Below are positions 8,314-16,496 of a DNA stretch of 64,000 nucleotides, piece by piece (position 1 is the stretch's first letter; each line of letters starts with the position of its first letter). Source of the DNA: Paenibacillus uliginis N3/975 (GTDB taxonomy: Bacteria; Bacillota; Bacilli; Paenibacillales; Paenibacillaceae); contig NZ_LT840184.1 of the NCBI RefSeq assembly GCF_900177425.1, forward strand, positions 2,170,238 to 2,234,237, in the 5' to 3' direction. The notes under the pieces were generated by a model, which saw only the letters and a program-made list of their open reading frames with translations, was not told where the DNA came from and searched no databases. The translations under genes and the position numbers were made by a program.

Positions 8314-8482
8314 GTTTATCCTCCTGCTGGGCACTGCATTTATAAAGTAAGTTTAAAGATAATAAAGCATTGAAGCGGGCAAAAGTCAACAGCGGGTCTT
8401 ATTCGGGTAATGAAAGGTGAAGCCTTTGACTTGTGATTATTACATACCGCAGCTAGAAAGATGCACAAGAAAGGGGTCGTTA

Positions 8483-10234
8483 TTGCCTTTGAAATCATGG
8501 AAAATTTACTATCCATTCGTTAAGCCTTATCTTAAATGGATCATATTGACACTTATCATCGGGATGATCAAGTTTTCAATTCCGCTGCTTCTCCCAATGA
8601 TTATGAAGTATGTGGTCGATGATCTTCTCATTAGCTCTCAGATGGACGTGCAGCAGAAGCTGGACCAGCTCATGCTTGTGCTCGGGGGTACCTTGGTGTT
8701 ATTTATCGTTGTCCGTGGCCCGGTAGAATATTTCCGGCAGTATTTTTCCTCCTTTATTACGAGCCGTATTTTATTTGATATGCGAAATCGTCTATACGCT
8801 CATCTTCAGCGCCTGTCCCTGAGATACTATCAGAATACGAAAGTAGGGGAAGCGATATCCCGATTCATTAACGATGTGGAGCAGTCGAAGAACCTCGTTG
8901 AAGTTGGAATGATGAACATCTGGCTGGATATGTTCACCTTGATATTTGTCCTTGTTGTGATGTTCTTGATGAGCCCGGTTTTGACGCTCGTTGCGATCTC
9001 GGTTCTGCCGCTGTATGCCATTGCGGTTAACCTGCTGTACAAACGCCTTAAAAAGCTGACAAAAGACCGATCGCAGGCGCTTGCGGGAATCCAGGCTTAT
9101 CTGCATGAGCGAATTCAAGGCATTTCGGTCATCCGAAGTTTTACGCTTGAGCGTTATGATCAGGCAAAGTTCGAAAAGATAAACGGCAACTTCTTGGAAA
9201 AAGCGATGGCTCAGACACGATGGAACGCATTGACGTTCTCTATTATTAATACCTTGACGGACATTGCGCCAATACTCGTTATCGGTTACGGGGGGTATCG
9301 GGTCATTCAAGGGGATTTGACCTTGGGTACGTTCGTTGCGTTTTTCGGATATTTGGACAGGCTTTATGCACCTTTACGCAGACTTATTAATTCATCTACA
9401 GTGTTAACACAGGCAACAGCTTCATTGGAGCGTGTTAAGGAACTGCTGGACGAGCCGTATGATATCGTGGACGCACCCCATGCTAAAAAGATTTCATCCG
9501 CAGGCCGGATTGAATTTGACCACGTCTGGTTTCAATATAACGAAGATGCGGGTTGGGTGCTGAAGGATATTAATCTTACGATAGAACAGGGTCAGACAGT
9601 CGCTTTTGTCGGGATGAGTGGGGGAGGAAAGTCCTCTTTGATTAGTCTTATACCAAGGTTTTACGATGTCCAGCAGGGCAGTGTGAAAATTAACGGAGAC
9701 GATGTCCGGATGGTCACCCTTGACAGCCTGCGCGGCTCCATCGGGATGGTGCTGCAGGACAACTTCTTGTTCAGCGGTTCCGTCCGTGAGAACATTTTGT
9801 TTGGTAATCCTAATGCGAGTGAAGAAGAAATCGTTGCAGCTGCAAAATCAGCTAACGCGCATGAGTTTATAACCAACTTACCGCAGGGGTACGACACCGA
9901 GGTCGGGGAGCGGGGCGTGAAGCTGTCCGGTGGACAGAAACAGCGGCTCGCGATTGCACGCGTATTTCTGAAGGACCCGGATATACTTGTTCTGGATGAA
10001 GCTACATCAGCTCTGGATTTGGAATCCGAGCATCTGATCCAGCAGGCGCTTCAATCACTGTCGACGAACCGGACAACATTGATCGTTGCTCACCGTTTAT
10101 CTACGATTACTCATGCCGATATGATTGTCGTGTTGGAGAATGGGCAGATTACAGAGAAGGGGACTCATAACGAGTTGATGGAAATGAACGGAAGCTACGC
10201 AAGGCTGTATAATGTGCAGTATTTGGAATCCTAG
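8483..10234 (+). CDS. ABC exporter, fused membrane and ATPase domains (homodimer type, YwjA-like)
   Basis: The TTG at 8483, placed after AGAAAGGGG, gives 583 residues starting MPLKSWKIYYPF, the usual length of these exporters. A longer frame from a GTG at 8417 adds a Cys-rich stretch with no proper binding site. Six transmembrane helices (about 15-300) precede an ATPase with Walker A GMSGGGKS, signature LSGGQKQRLAIAR, Walker B VLDEATSALD and H-loop AHRLST. All are canonical, so unlike the bmrCD pair both ATP sites of a homodimer would be active. The likely role is export of a lipid or hydrophobic drug. It is monocistronic with a terminator after it. Confidence 0.87.
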   Translation: MPLKSWKIYYPFVKPYLKWIILTLIIGMIKFSIPLLLPMIMKYVVDDLLISSQMDVQQKLDQLMLVLGGTLVLFIVVRGPVEYFRQYFSSFITSRILFDMRNRLYAHLQRLSLRYYQNTKVGEAISRFINDVEQSKNLVEVGMMNIWLDMFTLIFVLVVMFLMSPVLTLVAISVLPLYAIAVNLLYKRLKKLTKDRSQALAGIQAYLHERIQGISVIRSFTLERYDQAKFEKINGNFLEKAMAQTRWNALTFSIINTLTDIAPILVIGYGGYRVIQGDLTLGTFVAFFGYLDRLYAPLRRLINSSTVLTQATASLERVKELLDEPYDIVDAPHAKKISSAGRIEFDHVWFQYNEDAGWVLKDINLTIEQGQTVAFVGMSGGGKSSLISLIPRFYDVQQGSVKINGDDVRMVTLDSLRGSIGMVLQDNFLFSGSVRENILFGNPNASEEEIVAAAKSANAHEFITNLPQGYDTEVGERGVKLSGGQKQRLAIARVFLKDPDILVLDEATSALDLESEHLIQQALQSLSTNRTTLIVAHRLSTITHADMIVVLENGQITEKGTHNELMEMNGSYARLYNVQYLES

Positions 10235-10307
10235 AATGAGTATGATGGAATCATATCAATGGTAGTTTTAATAGAATCATGAATATTCATAGAGTTTAAT
10301 ATATGTT

Positions 10308-10350
10308 AAAACGTGCCGGCCAATGATTCTTGGCCGGCACGTTTGATTTT
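10308..10350. terminator. Strong bidirectional terminator
   Basis: AAACGTGCCGGCCAA pairs perfectly with TTGGCCGGCACGTTT around a six-base loop. A T-rich tail follows on the plus strand and an A/T-rich sequence precedes it, serving both the ABC exporter and the convergent five-gene operon. Confidence 0.8.
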
Positions 10351-10394
10351 GTGTTTCACGATTCGTACTCGTAGCGTCTCATAACAATCAAGGA

Positions 10395-11696
10395 TTACTT
10401 ATCCTGCTGCGTAATGACATCCGTATACGAGGACTGGATAATGTCCAGCGTTGCATTCTGCTTAACGATATTGTTAGCGAGTGTAGTGAGCAGAAAGAGG
10501 GCAATCACGCCGAGCATGACTCTTTTGACAGTCACATTTCGAATGCTAGAAATAAAGCCAGCAGCAAGAATAAAGAAAGCAAACAAATAGTGCCCTGCGT
10601 ATAAATACAGGTCATATTGGAATGTAGTAAGTCCGAATCCGACAACGATATGAAGAACAAACGCGAACAAGATATAAGTAGCAATAGCCCATGTTTCCCG
10701 AGTCTTGATTCCTTTTATGAATCCAAGCACTGCAAGCAAGAATAGGCCAATTCCTACAATATGTACATAGAAGGGATAAGGCTTGCTAAGATCGGTTGCA
10801 AAAGCAACGATTCCTGGGTCAATCAAGGCAACGTCTGGTGTCAAAACAGGACTCACAACGAGCATATAGAATGCTTTGGCGTGGTGCGCGAATGAGAATG
10901 GTGTTACATAACCTAGAGCGCCATTCGATAGTCCGCCAAAAACATTCGATAGCCATGTCTTACCGGAAAACAGCACATATTGCAGCGCTGTAAAACCGAT
11001 GATCATCAGCAGGGCGCTGATCATAATGGTCATAAACCGCCGGAACGTTGTTTTTTTGCTTCTGAGGTCAAAGAGGCTGAAGAAAAGAGCACCGGCAAAC
11101 GTGACCACATTCGTTGAGGTGATCCCCAAATTAATCAGTGTAAAAGAAGCATTCGGAATGATTGAGAAAGACTGTTCTGCTCGGCACTTCTGTAAGTATG
11201 CAGCTGAGAGTACAATTACAAATTGAGCGTAAGAATAGGAGTCTGGAATTAAGGACGTAAAGATACTATACGAGCTTACTCCGAAAAAGGCCGAGAACAG
11301 CAGCGAAACCGATATATCTGAACCGCTTCTGCGCAACATAAAATAAACAATTGTCGTTGTAAGTGCATTGATCCCAGATTGCAGTAGCAGGTATAGCATG
11401 TTGCCTATGGAGTGGCTTGATAAGTATGTCAGTGGTGCTGTAAGGAAATTGATAAACGGATGAATGATCGTGGCCGCCTGTTTTCCGTATTCCATAGATG
11501 GATCAAAATTAAACAGATTCAGCGGAAATGGTGCACCGTAAAAGGGGCTGTAAGTACCTAACATCTCCGCGTTATCTTTAATGTACTGCACATAAGGCAT
11601 ATTTAAAAAGATATAAAACAAACAAAAGATGATCCATAAAAATAGGGCTGTATAATTATCTTTCCTGTCCCTAAAAAAATAATTGTTAAAAGTCAT
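10395..11696 (-). CDS. GT-C-like polytopic membrane protein, candidate pentosyltransferase
   Basis: About 433 residues with roughly 11 hydrophobic helices. The large first extracytoplasmic loop carries acidic residues (KDNAEM, about residues 37-42), the layout of GT-C glycosyltransferases that use polyprenyl-phosphate sugars outside the membrane. The ATG at 11696 is preferred over an upstream TTG. It is the last gene of a five-gene operon encoding a UbiA phosphoribosyltransferase, a phosphatase and two half-flippases, so the natural inference is that it transfers the finished pentose to a wall polymer or lipid. No acceptor is visible. It could instead be an uncharacterised membrane family without transferase activity. 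Confidence 0.6.
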   Translation of the reverse strand: MTFNNYFFRDRKDNYTALFLWIIFCLFYIFLNMPYVQYIKDNAEMLGTYSPFYGAPFPLNLFNFDPSMEYGKQAATIIHPFINFLTAPLTYLSSHSIGNMLYLLLQSGINALTTTIVYFMLRRSGSDISVSLLFSAFFGVSSYSIFTSLIPDSYSYAQFVIVLSAAYLQKCRAEQSFSIIPNASFTLINLGITSTNVVTFAGALFFSLFDLRSKKTTFRRFMTIMISALLMIIGFTALQYVLFSGKTWLSNVFGGLSNGALGYVTPFSFAHHAKAFYMLVVSPVLTPDVALIDPGIVAFATDLSKPYPFYVHIVGIGLFLLAVLGFIKGIKTRETWAIATYILFAFVLHIVVGFGLTTFQYDLYLYAGHYLFAFFILAAGFISSIRNVTVKRVMLGVIALFLLTTLANNIVKQNATLDIIQSSYTDVITQQDK

Positions 11697-11727
11697 GTTA
11701 ACCACCAATCTTTAAACGATTTTATAT

Positions 11728-12048
11728 TTACCATATCAAGAGCAGCAAACCTGAGATAATAAAGGCAACACCTGCAATCTTGATAATTCCGATCGATTCT
11801 TTAAAAATGATTTTGGCAAACAACAATGCCCACAGAAAGGTTAAGGCATTAGCCGGCATAACGATCGTATATGGGAGCTCTTTCAGCAGATATATGTTCA
11901 ATAGTGCGCCGATTCCATAAGACGCAAAGCCGAAGAACAGCAGGAGGAGTTGTTTTTTTGAGGTGTAGCCTTTAAAGAATACACTGCCGAGGGAACCGAA
12001 TAAGGTCATCGCGAACAAAAGAGCGTACAAAAGCGGTTCATTTTTCAT
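11728..12048 (-). CDS. Four-helix SMR/EamA-type half-transporter (second of pair)
   Basis: A 106-residue protein with four hydrophobic helices, sized like small multidrug resistance proteins and like ArnE/ArnF, the heterodimer that flips undecaprenyl-phosphate aminoarabinose. A central LKELPYTIVMPANALTF segment matches the EamA half-repeat, and the end reads KIAGVAFIISGLLLL. Its start overlaps the end of the preceding paralogue by 11 bases, implying coupled synthesis of a heterodimer. Its place between a polyprenyl-phosphate sugar synthase and a GT-C-like protein suggests lipid-linked sugar flipping rather than drug export. Confidence 0.75.
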   Translation of the reverse strand: MKNEPLLYALLFAMTLFGSLGSVFFKGYTSKKQLLLLFFGFASYGIGALLNIYLLKELPYTIVMPANALTFLWALLFAKIIFKESIGIIKIAGVAFIISGLLLLIW

Positions 12049-12379
12049 AAGAGGTTAAAGTCACCCCGATCCCGAGGAGGACAACAGCCGCCGTCTTTTT
12101 TATTGTGATAGGCTCTCCAAGAAACAGGTCTCCGTAAAACAGAGCAACAATATAGCTAATACACATCAGCGGGTAAGCAACTGATAGTTTTTCCAGAGCT
12201 AACGACTTAATCATAAAAATAGCGCCCAAACCATAACAAACAAATCCGATAGCCATATATATCAGGTCACTGTGGCCCCATTTCCAAAACAGTTGACCCG
12301 TTGCGGTCAGAAATGCGGACACTATCATCAACCATTTACCGATATGGCGGCGATGGCCTTTCTTGTTTATAAGCTCCAT
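12038..12379 (-). CDS. Four-helix SMR/EamA-type half-transporter (first of pair)
   Basis: A 113-residue protein with four transmembrane helices and the EamA/SMR pattern (KSLALEKLSVAYPLM, GEPITIKKTAAVVLLGIGV). The ATG lies six bases after GAGGG inside the end of the upstream HAD gene, overlapping it by 13 bases. Together with the next gene it resembles an ArnE/ArnF-type flippase pair. The mycobacterial analogue of this step in arabinose-lipid export is a GtrA-family protein, so an SMR pair here would be a different solution to the same problem. Confidence 0.78.
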   Translation of the reverse strand: MELINKKGHRRHIGKWLMIVSAFLTATGQLFWKWGHSDLIYMAIGFVCYGLGAIFMIKSLALEKLSVAYPLMCISYIVALFYGDLFLGEPITIKKTAAVVLLGIGVTLTSYEK

Positions 12380-13002
12380 GTTAATCCCTCACACCCCGCT
12401 GTATGTTTATGACGATTAATCATATACTTTTGGTTCACTAATTGCAGCATGGGCATATCTGAGACGGAATCGGAGTATGCGCAGGATTGATCGTAGTCGA
12501 TCATGATTCCCTTTTCATTGAGATAGGTTTTAATGCGAGTAACCTTCTCCTCACCCTTGCAGTTGTTTCCTTCAATCATATGGGTAAACTGCTCTCCACG
12601 TTTGACCAAATTCGTACCGATCACCCCATCCAGCTCGTCAAACTGGTTAAAAAATTTCATGTAAGCGTAAGGGGAAGCCGTGACCAGGAGGATATGATAG
12701 CCGTCCTCTTTTTTGTTTTTCATTTCCATTAAAGCTTCCGGGTATATATAAGGCTTGATCATCGTATTAAAGAAATGCTCCAGATCTTGTTCATTCATGT
12801 ATTTTATAAAACGAAAATAAGAGCTCTTTGCCCGTTCTGCCTTCATCCATTTGAGTTTATAGAAAACAGAATAGATAACGACTAGAAATATGAGATAAAA
12901 GGAAGAAGGTTTTTTTTTCAGGCCAAAAAGCAAAAATTGAAACATCGAATCCTTCTGGATAATGGTCTTGTCGACATCAAATAAGGCAACCTTATGAGTC
13001 AT
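12367..13002 (-). CDS. HAD-IB family phosphatase
   Basis: A 211-residue HAD-superfamily hydrolase. Motif I is DVDKT (residues 9-13), with the nucleophile Asp9 and acid/base Asp11. Motif II is LVTASP and motif IV is YSDSVSDMPML. The hydrophobic stretch near residues 30-50 suggests membrane association through the cap, as in other HAD-IB proteins acting on lipids. The ATG at 13002 is chosen over 13017. It follows the UbiA gene by 24 bases. The expected role is to remove the 5-phosphate from polyprenyl-phospho-phosphoribose, the step done in mycobacteria by an unrelated PAP2 phosphatase. That specificity is inferred from context. Confidence 0.78.
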   Translation of the reverse strand: MTHKVALFDVDKTIIQKDSMFQFLLFGLKKKPSSFYLIFLVVIYSVFYKLKWMKAERAKSSYFRFIKYMNEQDLEHFFNTMIKPYIYPEALMEMKNKKEDGYHILLVTASPYAYMKFFNQFDELDGVIGTNLVKRGEQFTHMIEGNNCKGEEKVTRIKTYLNEKGIMIDYDQSCAYSDSVSDMPMLQLVNQKYMINRHKHTAGCEGLTWSL

Positions 13003-13026
13003 TAGTACATACCCCATATCATTTAA

Positions 13027-13938
13027 TTATTCAAAATAAGCTAAAATCCCGATTACACTCGCCACATAAATGAGCACGGTAACCAGTATATGCATATCTT
13101 CAAACAGGATACGGTCTGGTGAGCCGCCCTTTTTTTCAATATGAATGAGATAAAGATATCGGAACATCCCATAAATAACGAGCGGTATGGTCCACATCAG
13201 ATGAATCGTTCTGCCGGATGTAAAGGTGAACAGAGAATAACTGATGATGGTGGCCGTTGTAACAATTCCGCTAAATTGATCCAGTAGCTCCAGGGAGTAG
13301 TGATCGAGCACTTTTCGATGGGATCCCTTTTCATTTTGAAGCAATACGAGCTCATGACGTCGTTTTCCAATCGCGAGAAAGAGAGAAAGCAGCATGGTAC
13401 ACAACAAAAACCAAGGTGTAAACGGAACATGAATGACTAATCCGCCGGCGATAGCACGCAGAACAAATCCTGCAGCAATGATCATAATATCGATAATGAC
13501 AACATGCTTTAACCGTAAAGAATAACCCACGTTCATTACGAAGTACAATCCAAGAAGCCCGGTAAACAAAGGGTTAAGCACATAAGAGATCACCAGAGAA
13601 GACGTTAGCAGCAAAGCTCCAAACATCAAGGCTAGTGTAGGGTTTAGTCTACCTGAAGCCATGGGACGATGCCGTTTCACCGGATGATTCCGGTCAGCCT
13701 CTCGATCCATGTAGTCATTCACGATATAAACGCAGCCTGATACGAAGCAGAGAAGGAAGAATCCAATAATGCTATCGATCAGAGTAGATGCACTTACCGT
13801 TTCGAAAGAAAATAAGGGTGCTGCAAAAATAAGTAAGTTTTTCGTCCATTGTTTCGGCCTCAGCTGTTTAATAAGCAGAATTGGACTTTGTGAGTGAAAA
13901 ACCGGTTGGCTAGCGTGTTTGTTTTGAGGGTGTTGCAC
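13027..13938 (-). CDS. UbiA-family prenyltransferase, decaprenyl-phosphate phosphoribosyltransferase-like
   Basis: A 303-residue protein with about nine helices. Residues 74-96 carry NDYMDREADRNHPVKR followed by RPMASG. This is the very specific motif of Rv3806c-type enzymes (5-phospho-alpha-D-ribose-1-diphosphate: decaprenyl-phosphate transferases), more extended than the generic UbiA NDxxD box. A second motif, IDIMIIAAGFVLRAIAGG, also fits. These enzymes put phosphoribose onto polyprenyl phosphate in the membrane. The start is a GTG eight bases after AGGAGG. It is the first gene of a tight operon with a phosphatase, two half-flippases and a GT-C-like protein. Ubiquinone or menaquinone synthesis is unlikely given the HPxKRxRPxA block. 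Confidence 0.85.
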   Translation of the reverse strand: MQHPQNKHASQPVFHSQSPILLIKQLRPKQWTKNLLIFAAPLFSFETVSASTLIDSIIGFFLLCFVSGCVYIVNDYMDREADRNHPVKRHRPMASGRLNPTLALMFGALLLTSSLVISYVLNPLFTGLLGLYFVMNVGYSLRLKHVVIIDIMIIAAGFVLRAIAGGLVIHVPFTPWFLLCTMLLSLFLAIGKRRHELVLLQNEKGSHRKVLDHYSLELLDQFSGIVTTATIISYSLFTFTSGRTIHLMWTIPLVIYGMFRYLYLIHIEKKGGSPDRILFEDMHILVTVLIYVASVIGILAYFE

Positions 13939-14040
13939 GAGCTTTAGCCTCCTATAAATCTTCTAAATATAGTGGGTCGGTAAAATAGAGATATACTTCC
14001 AATATGTTCGTTATCATACCATAAATATACACAACATAAA

Positions 14041-14087
14041 CAAGAGGCTGTCCCATTAGGTTTATTCCCAAGTGGGACAGCCTCTTG
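14041..14087 (-). terminator. Terminator hairpin after the DUF441 gene
   Basis: CAAGAGGCTGTCCCA (14041-14055) pairs perfectly with TGGGACAGCCTCTTG (14073-14087). On the minus strand it is followed by TTTATGTTG. It lies just beyond the stop of the minus-strand DUF441 gene. Confidence 0.65.
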
Positions 14088-14100
14088 TACTCAGTGATTT

Positions 14101-14544
14101 CTATGACTTGCCAATTAACAGTGATAAAATACCGGCTGCAATGAGTGGTCCTACTGGAACACCGCGGAACAGAGCGACACCAAGGACCGTTCCGATCAAT
14201 AGGCCGGCAACGATCGTTGGATTGGTTCCCATTAGCGTAGCTCCGCGCCCGCCTAAATAAGCAACCAGCATGCCTATGCCGATTGCGAGGAGGGATTTCC
14301 AGTTGAGAAAGGACTCACCAATGACCTGTAGGCTCATTTTTCCACTGGCTAAAGGAGACATGACCCCAATCGTCAGAATGATAATACCGATCGTAAGGCC
14401 GTATTTCTCCAGCCACGGAAAAGCTTGCTGGAAGCCGGTAACCCGAAGAAACAGCAGTACCAACATCGCAATGGTTATGGGAGAGTTACTGCTGATGATC
14501 CCAAGTGCGGCCATAGCCAGCAGGATGAGTGAGGTGACATCCAT
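14101..14544 (-). CDS. DUF441 family membrane protein (YtwI-type)
   Basis: A 147-residue, very hydrophobic protein with four membrane segments. It has the DUF441 pattern: an N-terminal segment with SSNSPITIAML, a middle GIIILTIGVMSPLASGK, and the GGRGATLMGTNPTIVAGLLIGT block near residue 100. It matches the usual length of the family (about 150). Function of the family is unknown. It is transcribed away from the YpdA gene with a 42-base gap and could be co-transcribed with it. Confidence 0.85.
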   Translation of the reverse strand: MDVTSLILLAMAALGIISSNSPITIAMLVLLFLRVTGFQQAFPWLEKYGLTIGIIILTIGVMSPLASGKMSLQVIGESFLNWKSLLAIGIGMLVAYLGGRGATLMGTNPTIVAGLLIGTVLGVALFRGVPVGPLIAAGILSLLIGKS

Positions 14545-14586
14545 GGTGTACGCAAACTCCTTTGGTAAACTAATAATATTTGCAGT

Positions 14587-15564
14587 TTATGACTTGGTCA
14601 TGAGGTGCTCGGCGATTAAACGTCCATGCAAACGTCCGGTTTCAATGAAAACTTCATTTGCATTCCGTCCAGATGCAATAACACCGGCAACATACAGTCC
14701 GGGAACTGTCGTTTCCATCGTCTCCGGATTGTAGTGCGGTTTTTCCATGTCTTCGTCCAGCTCCACACCGGAAGAAGCAAGTAGTTTACGGTCCGGCCGG
14801 AAGCCGGTCAGAGCGAGCACAAAATCATTATCAATCGATTGCTCATTACCATCATTAGAAGTAACGGTAATGGATGTTTCGCGAATCTCCGTAACACTAG
14901 ACTCCACGTAAACCTTAATCTTTCCTTTAGTGACCAGGCCCTCGAACAGAGGGCGCACCCATGGCTTGATATTCTCGGACACTTCCTTGCCCCGGTAAAT
15001 GACCGATACGTCCGCCCCGACGCGAATTAGTTCCATGGCCGCATCTACGGCAGAATTGCTACCGCCGATAATCGCTGTTTTCATGCCGGCATAGGGGTGA
15101 GCTTCCCGGAAATAGTGGGTCACTTTTTCCAAGTCTTCACCAGGAATGCCGATATAATTCGGATGATCGAAATATCCGGTGGAAATGACGACATTTTTGG
15201 CTTCACGATAGCTTTCTACGCCGCTGCGTTTGCGGGTATGTACACGAAAGGATCCGTCAGGAAGCTTCTCAATGGAAGTAGCTTCCTCGTATGGTGAGAG
15301 GTTAAGGTTGTAGTGCTTGGCGACTCTACGGTAGTATGCGAGTGCTTCGTCCCGATAGGGTTTGTCATTGGATATGGCAAATGGAATATTTCCGATCTCA
15401 AGCATTTCAGCAGTACTGAAAAATTGCATATGAGTCGGATACAGATAAATGGAGTGAACTACATTGTGTTTATCGATAAGTTCAGAGGACAGGCCACGCT
15501 TGCCGCATTCGATAGCTGCGGACAAACCACAAGGGCCGGCGCCGATGATTAGAACGTCTTGCAT
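14587..15564 (-). CDS. ypdA: YpdA-type FAD/NADPH bacillithiol disulfide reductase
   Basis: A 325-residue flavoprotein starting at the ATG that follows AAGGAGGT by five bases. The N-terminus is an FAD dinucleotide fold (LIIGAGPCGLSAAIECGKRG, residues 4-23). A second nucleotide fold, IIGGSNSAVDAAMELIRVG, serves NADPH. The stretch YLYPTHMQFFSTAEMLEIG and the single Cys in GPCG are characteristic of YpdA (Bdr), which recycles oxidised bacillithiol in Firmicutes. The length equals that of the B. subtilis protein. It would be cytoplasmic and part of thiol redox homeostasis. Confidence 0.88.
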   Translation of the reverse strand: MQDVLIIGAGPCGLSAAIECGKRGLSSELIDKHNVVHSIYLYPTHMQFFSTAEMLEIGNIPFAISNDKPYRDEALAYYRRVAKHYNLNLSPYEEATSIEKLPDGSFRVHTRKRSGVESYREAKNVVISTGYFDHPNYIGIPGEDLEKVTHYFREAHPYAGMKTAIIGGSNSAVDAAMELIRVGADVSVIYRGKEVSENIKPWVRPLFEGLVTKGKIKVYVESSVTEIRETSITVTSNDGNEQSIDNDFVLALTGFRPDRKLLASSGVELDEDMEKPHYNPETMETTVPGLYVAGVIASGRNANEVFIETGRLHGRLIAEHLMTKS

Positions 15565-15688
15565 GATGAACCTCCTTAAGAAATAAACGTACATGAACAA
15601 TCAGCACTAATAATCCTACCGCAATTATGGAGATAAATCCACCTTGAACGGCTGAGTTCGGACGATATTTCATCATAATTGAAGGATG

Positions 15689-15727
15689 TTGACAGGTTAT
15701 TCTAATTTTATTATTATCTAATTAGAT
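15689..15727 (+). promoter_or_regulatory. Sigma-A promoter with overlapping 12-bp palindrome before the ArsR-type gene
   Basis: TTGACA (15689-15694), a 17-base spacer and TATTAT (15712-15717) form a good promoter. The perfect palindrome ATCTAATTAGAT (15716-15727) overlaps the -10 end and the likely transcription start. That is a natural position for an operator, possibly that of the regulator encoded directly downstream. Confidence 0.65.
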
Positions 15728-15794
15728 TGATATCGAATTTCAATGTTTTTAACTATTTTTTTAACCATTATCAGATGTTTGGAAGGAGGCGGAT

Positions 15795-16397
15795 GTGTCA
15801 ATGCAGCTCGAAAAGATTGTTAATGTCCATAAACTGTTAGGCGATCCTAACCGGATGAAAATATTAATGCTCCTAAATAGAGGAGAAATTAACGGCCAAG
15901 CCTTGGCCGAGAAACTGAGCTTATCACAGCCTACGGTTACACACCATGCTACTAAGCTGAGGGAGGCTGCATTAATCCGTGAACGAAGGGACAAGAACAC
16001 CATTTATTTTTCCCTGAATCCGGAATTTATTGAGCAGGTTCATCAAGCGTCCTTGACGTTTATATTCGGGAAGGAGAGAGGGGATATTCCGATGGAAGAT
16101 AAAGCATCCTCAGTAAAGGCAACCGTTCTAAGAAACTTTTTTGCGAAAGACGGGAGTCTGCGTCAAATACCGGCACAGTACAAGAAGAAACTGATTGTAC
16201 TGGAGCATTTGGTCGAGAAGTTGGAATTCGGTAAAGAATATAGTGAGAAAGAAATAAATGAGTTCATCAAACAGTACCATGAAGACTTTGCAACGATCCG
16301 TCGCGAGTTTATCATGCATCATTTCATGTACCGGGACAACGGGATCTATGTGCTGAACCCGCGTGAAATGTGGAGCAACTGGGAAGAAGTGAAATAA
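15795..16397 (+). CDS. ArsR-type helix-turn-helix regulator with C-terminal DUF2087-like domain
   Basis: A 200-residue protein. Residues 1-80 form a winged helix (LGDPNRMKILMLLNRG, then LSLSQPTVTHHATKLREAALI and a wing ERRDKNTIYFSL). The C-terminal half, with EYSEKEINEFIKQYHEDFATIRREFIMHHFMYRD, fits the DUF2087 domain often fused to such regulators. No metal-binding cysteines are present, so a classical metalloid sensor is unlikely. The start is GTG at 15795 after GGAGG, with an ATG two codons later. It stands alone and is probably autoregulated through the palindrome at the promoter. Confidence 0.82.
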   Translation: MSMQLEKIVNVHKLLGDPNRMKILMLLNRGEINGQALAEKLSLSQPTVTHHATKLREAALIRERRDKNTIYFSLNPEFIEQVHQASLTFIFGKERGDIPMEDKASSVKATVLRNFFAKDGSLRQIPAQYKKKLIVLEHLVEKLEFGKEYSEKEINEFIKQYHEDFATIRREFIMHHFMYRDNGIYVLNPREMWSNWEEVK

Positions 16398-16431
16398 CTG
16401 TGCGGGTGATCATTTGTATGAACTAATCAAC

Positions 16432-16478
16432 AAAACACCTTCCTTGGTTCGCTCTAATCGAATGAGGAAGGTGTTTTT
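16432..16478. terminator. Bidirectional terminator
   Basis: AAAACACCTTCCT (16432-16444) pairs with AGGAAGGTGTTTT (16465-16477), flanked by A and T runs. It lies between the convergent ArsR-type gene and the DUF4097 gene. Confidence 0.78.
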
Positions 16479-16496
16479 CATGGTTATGGTGTTTTC

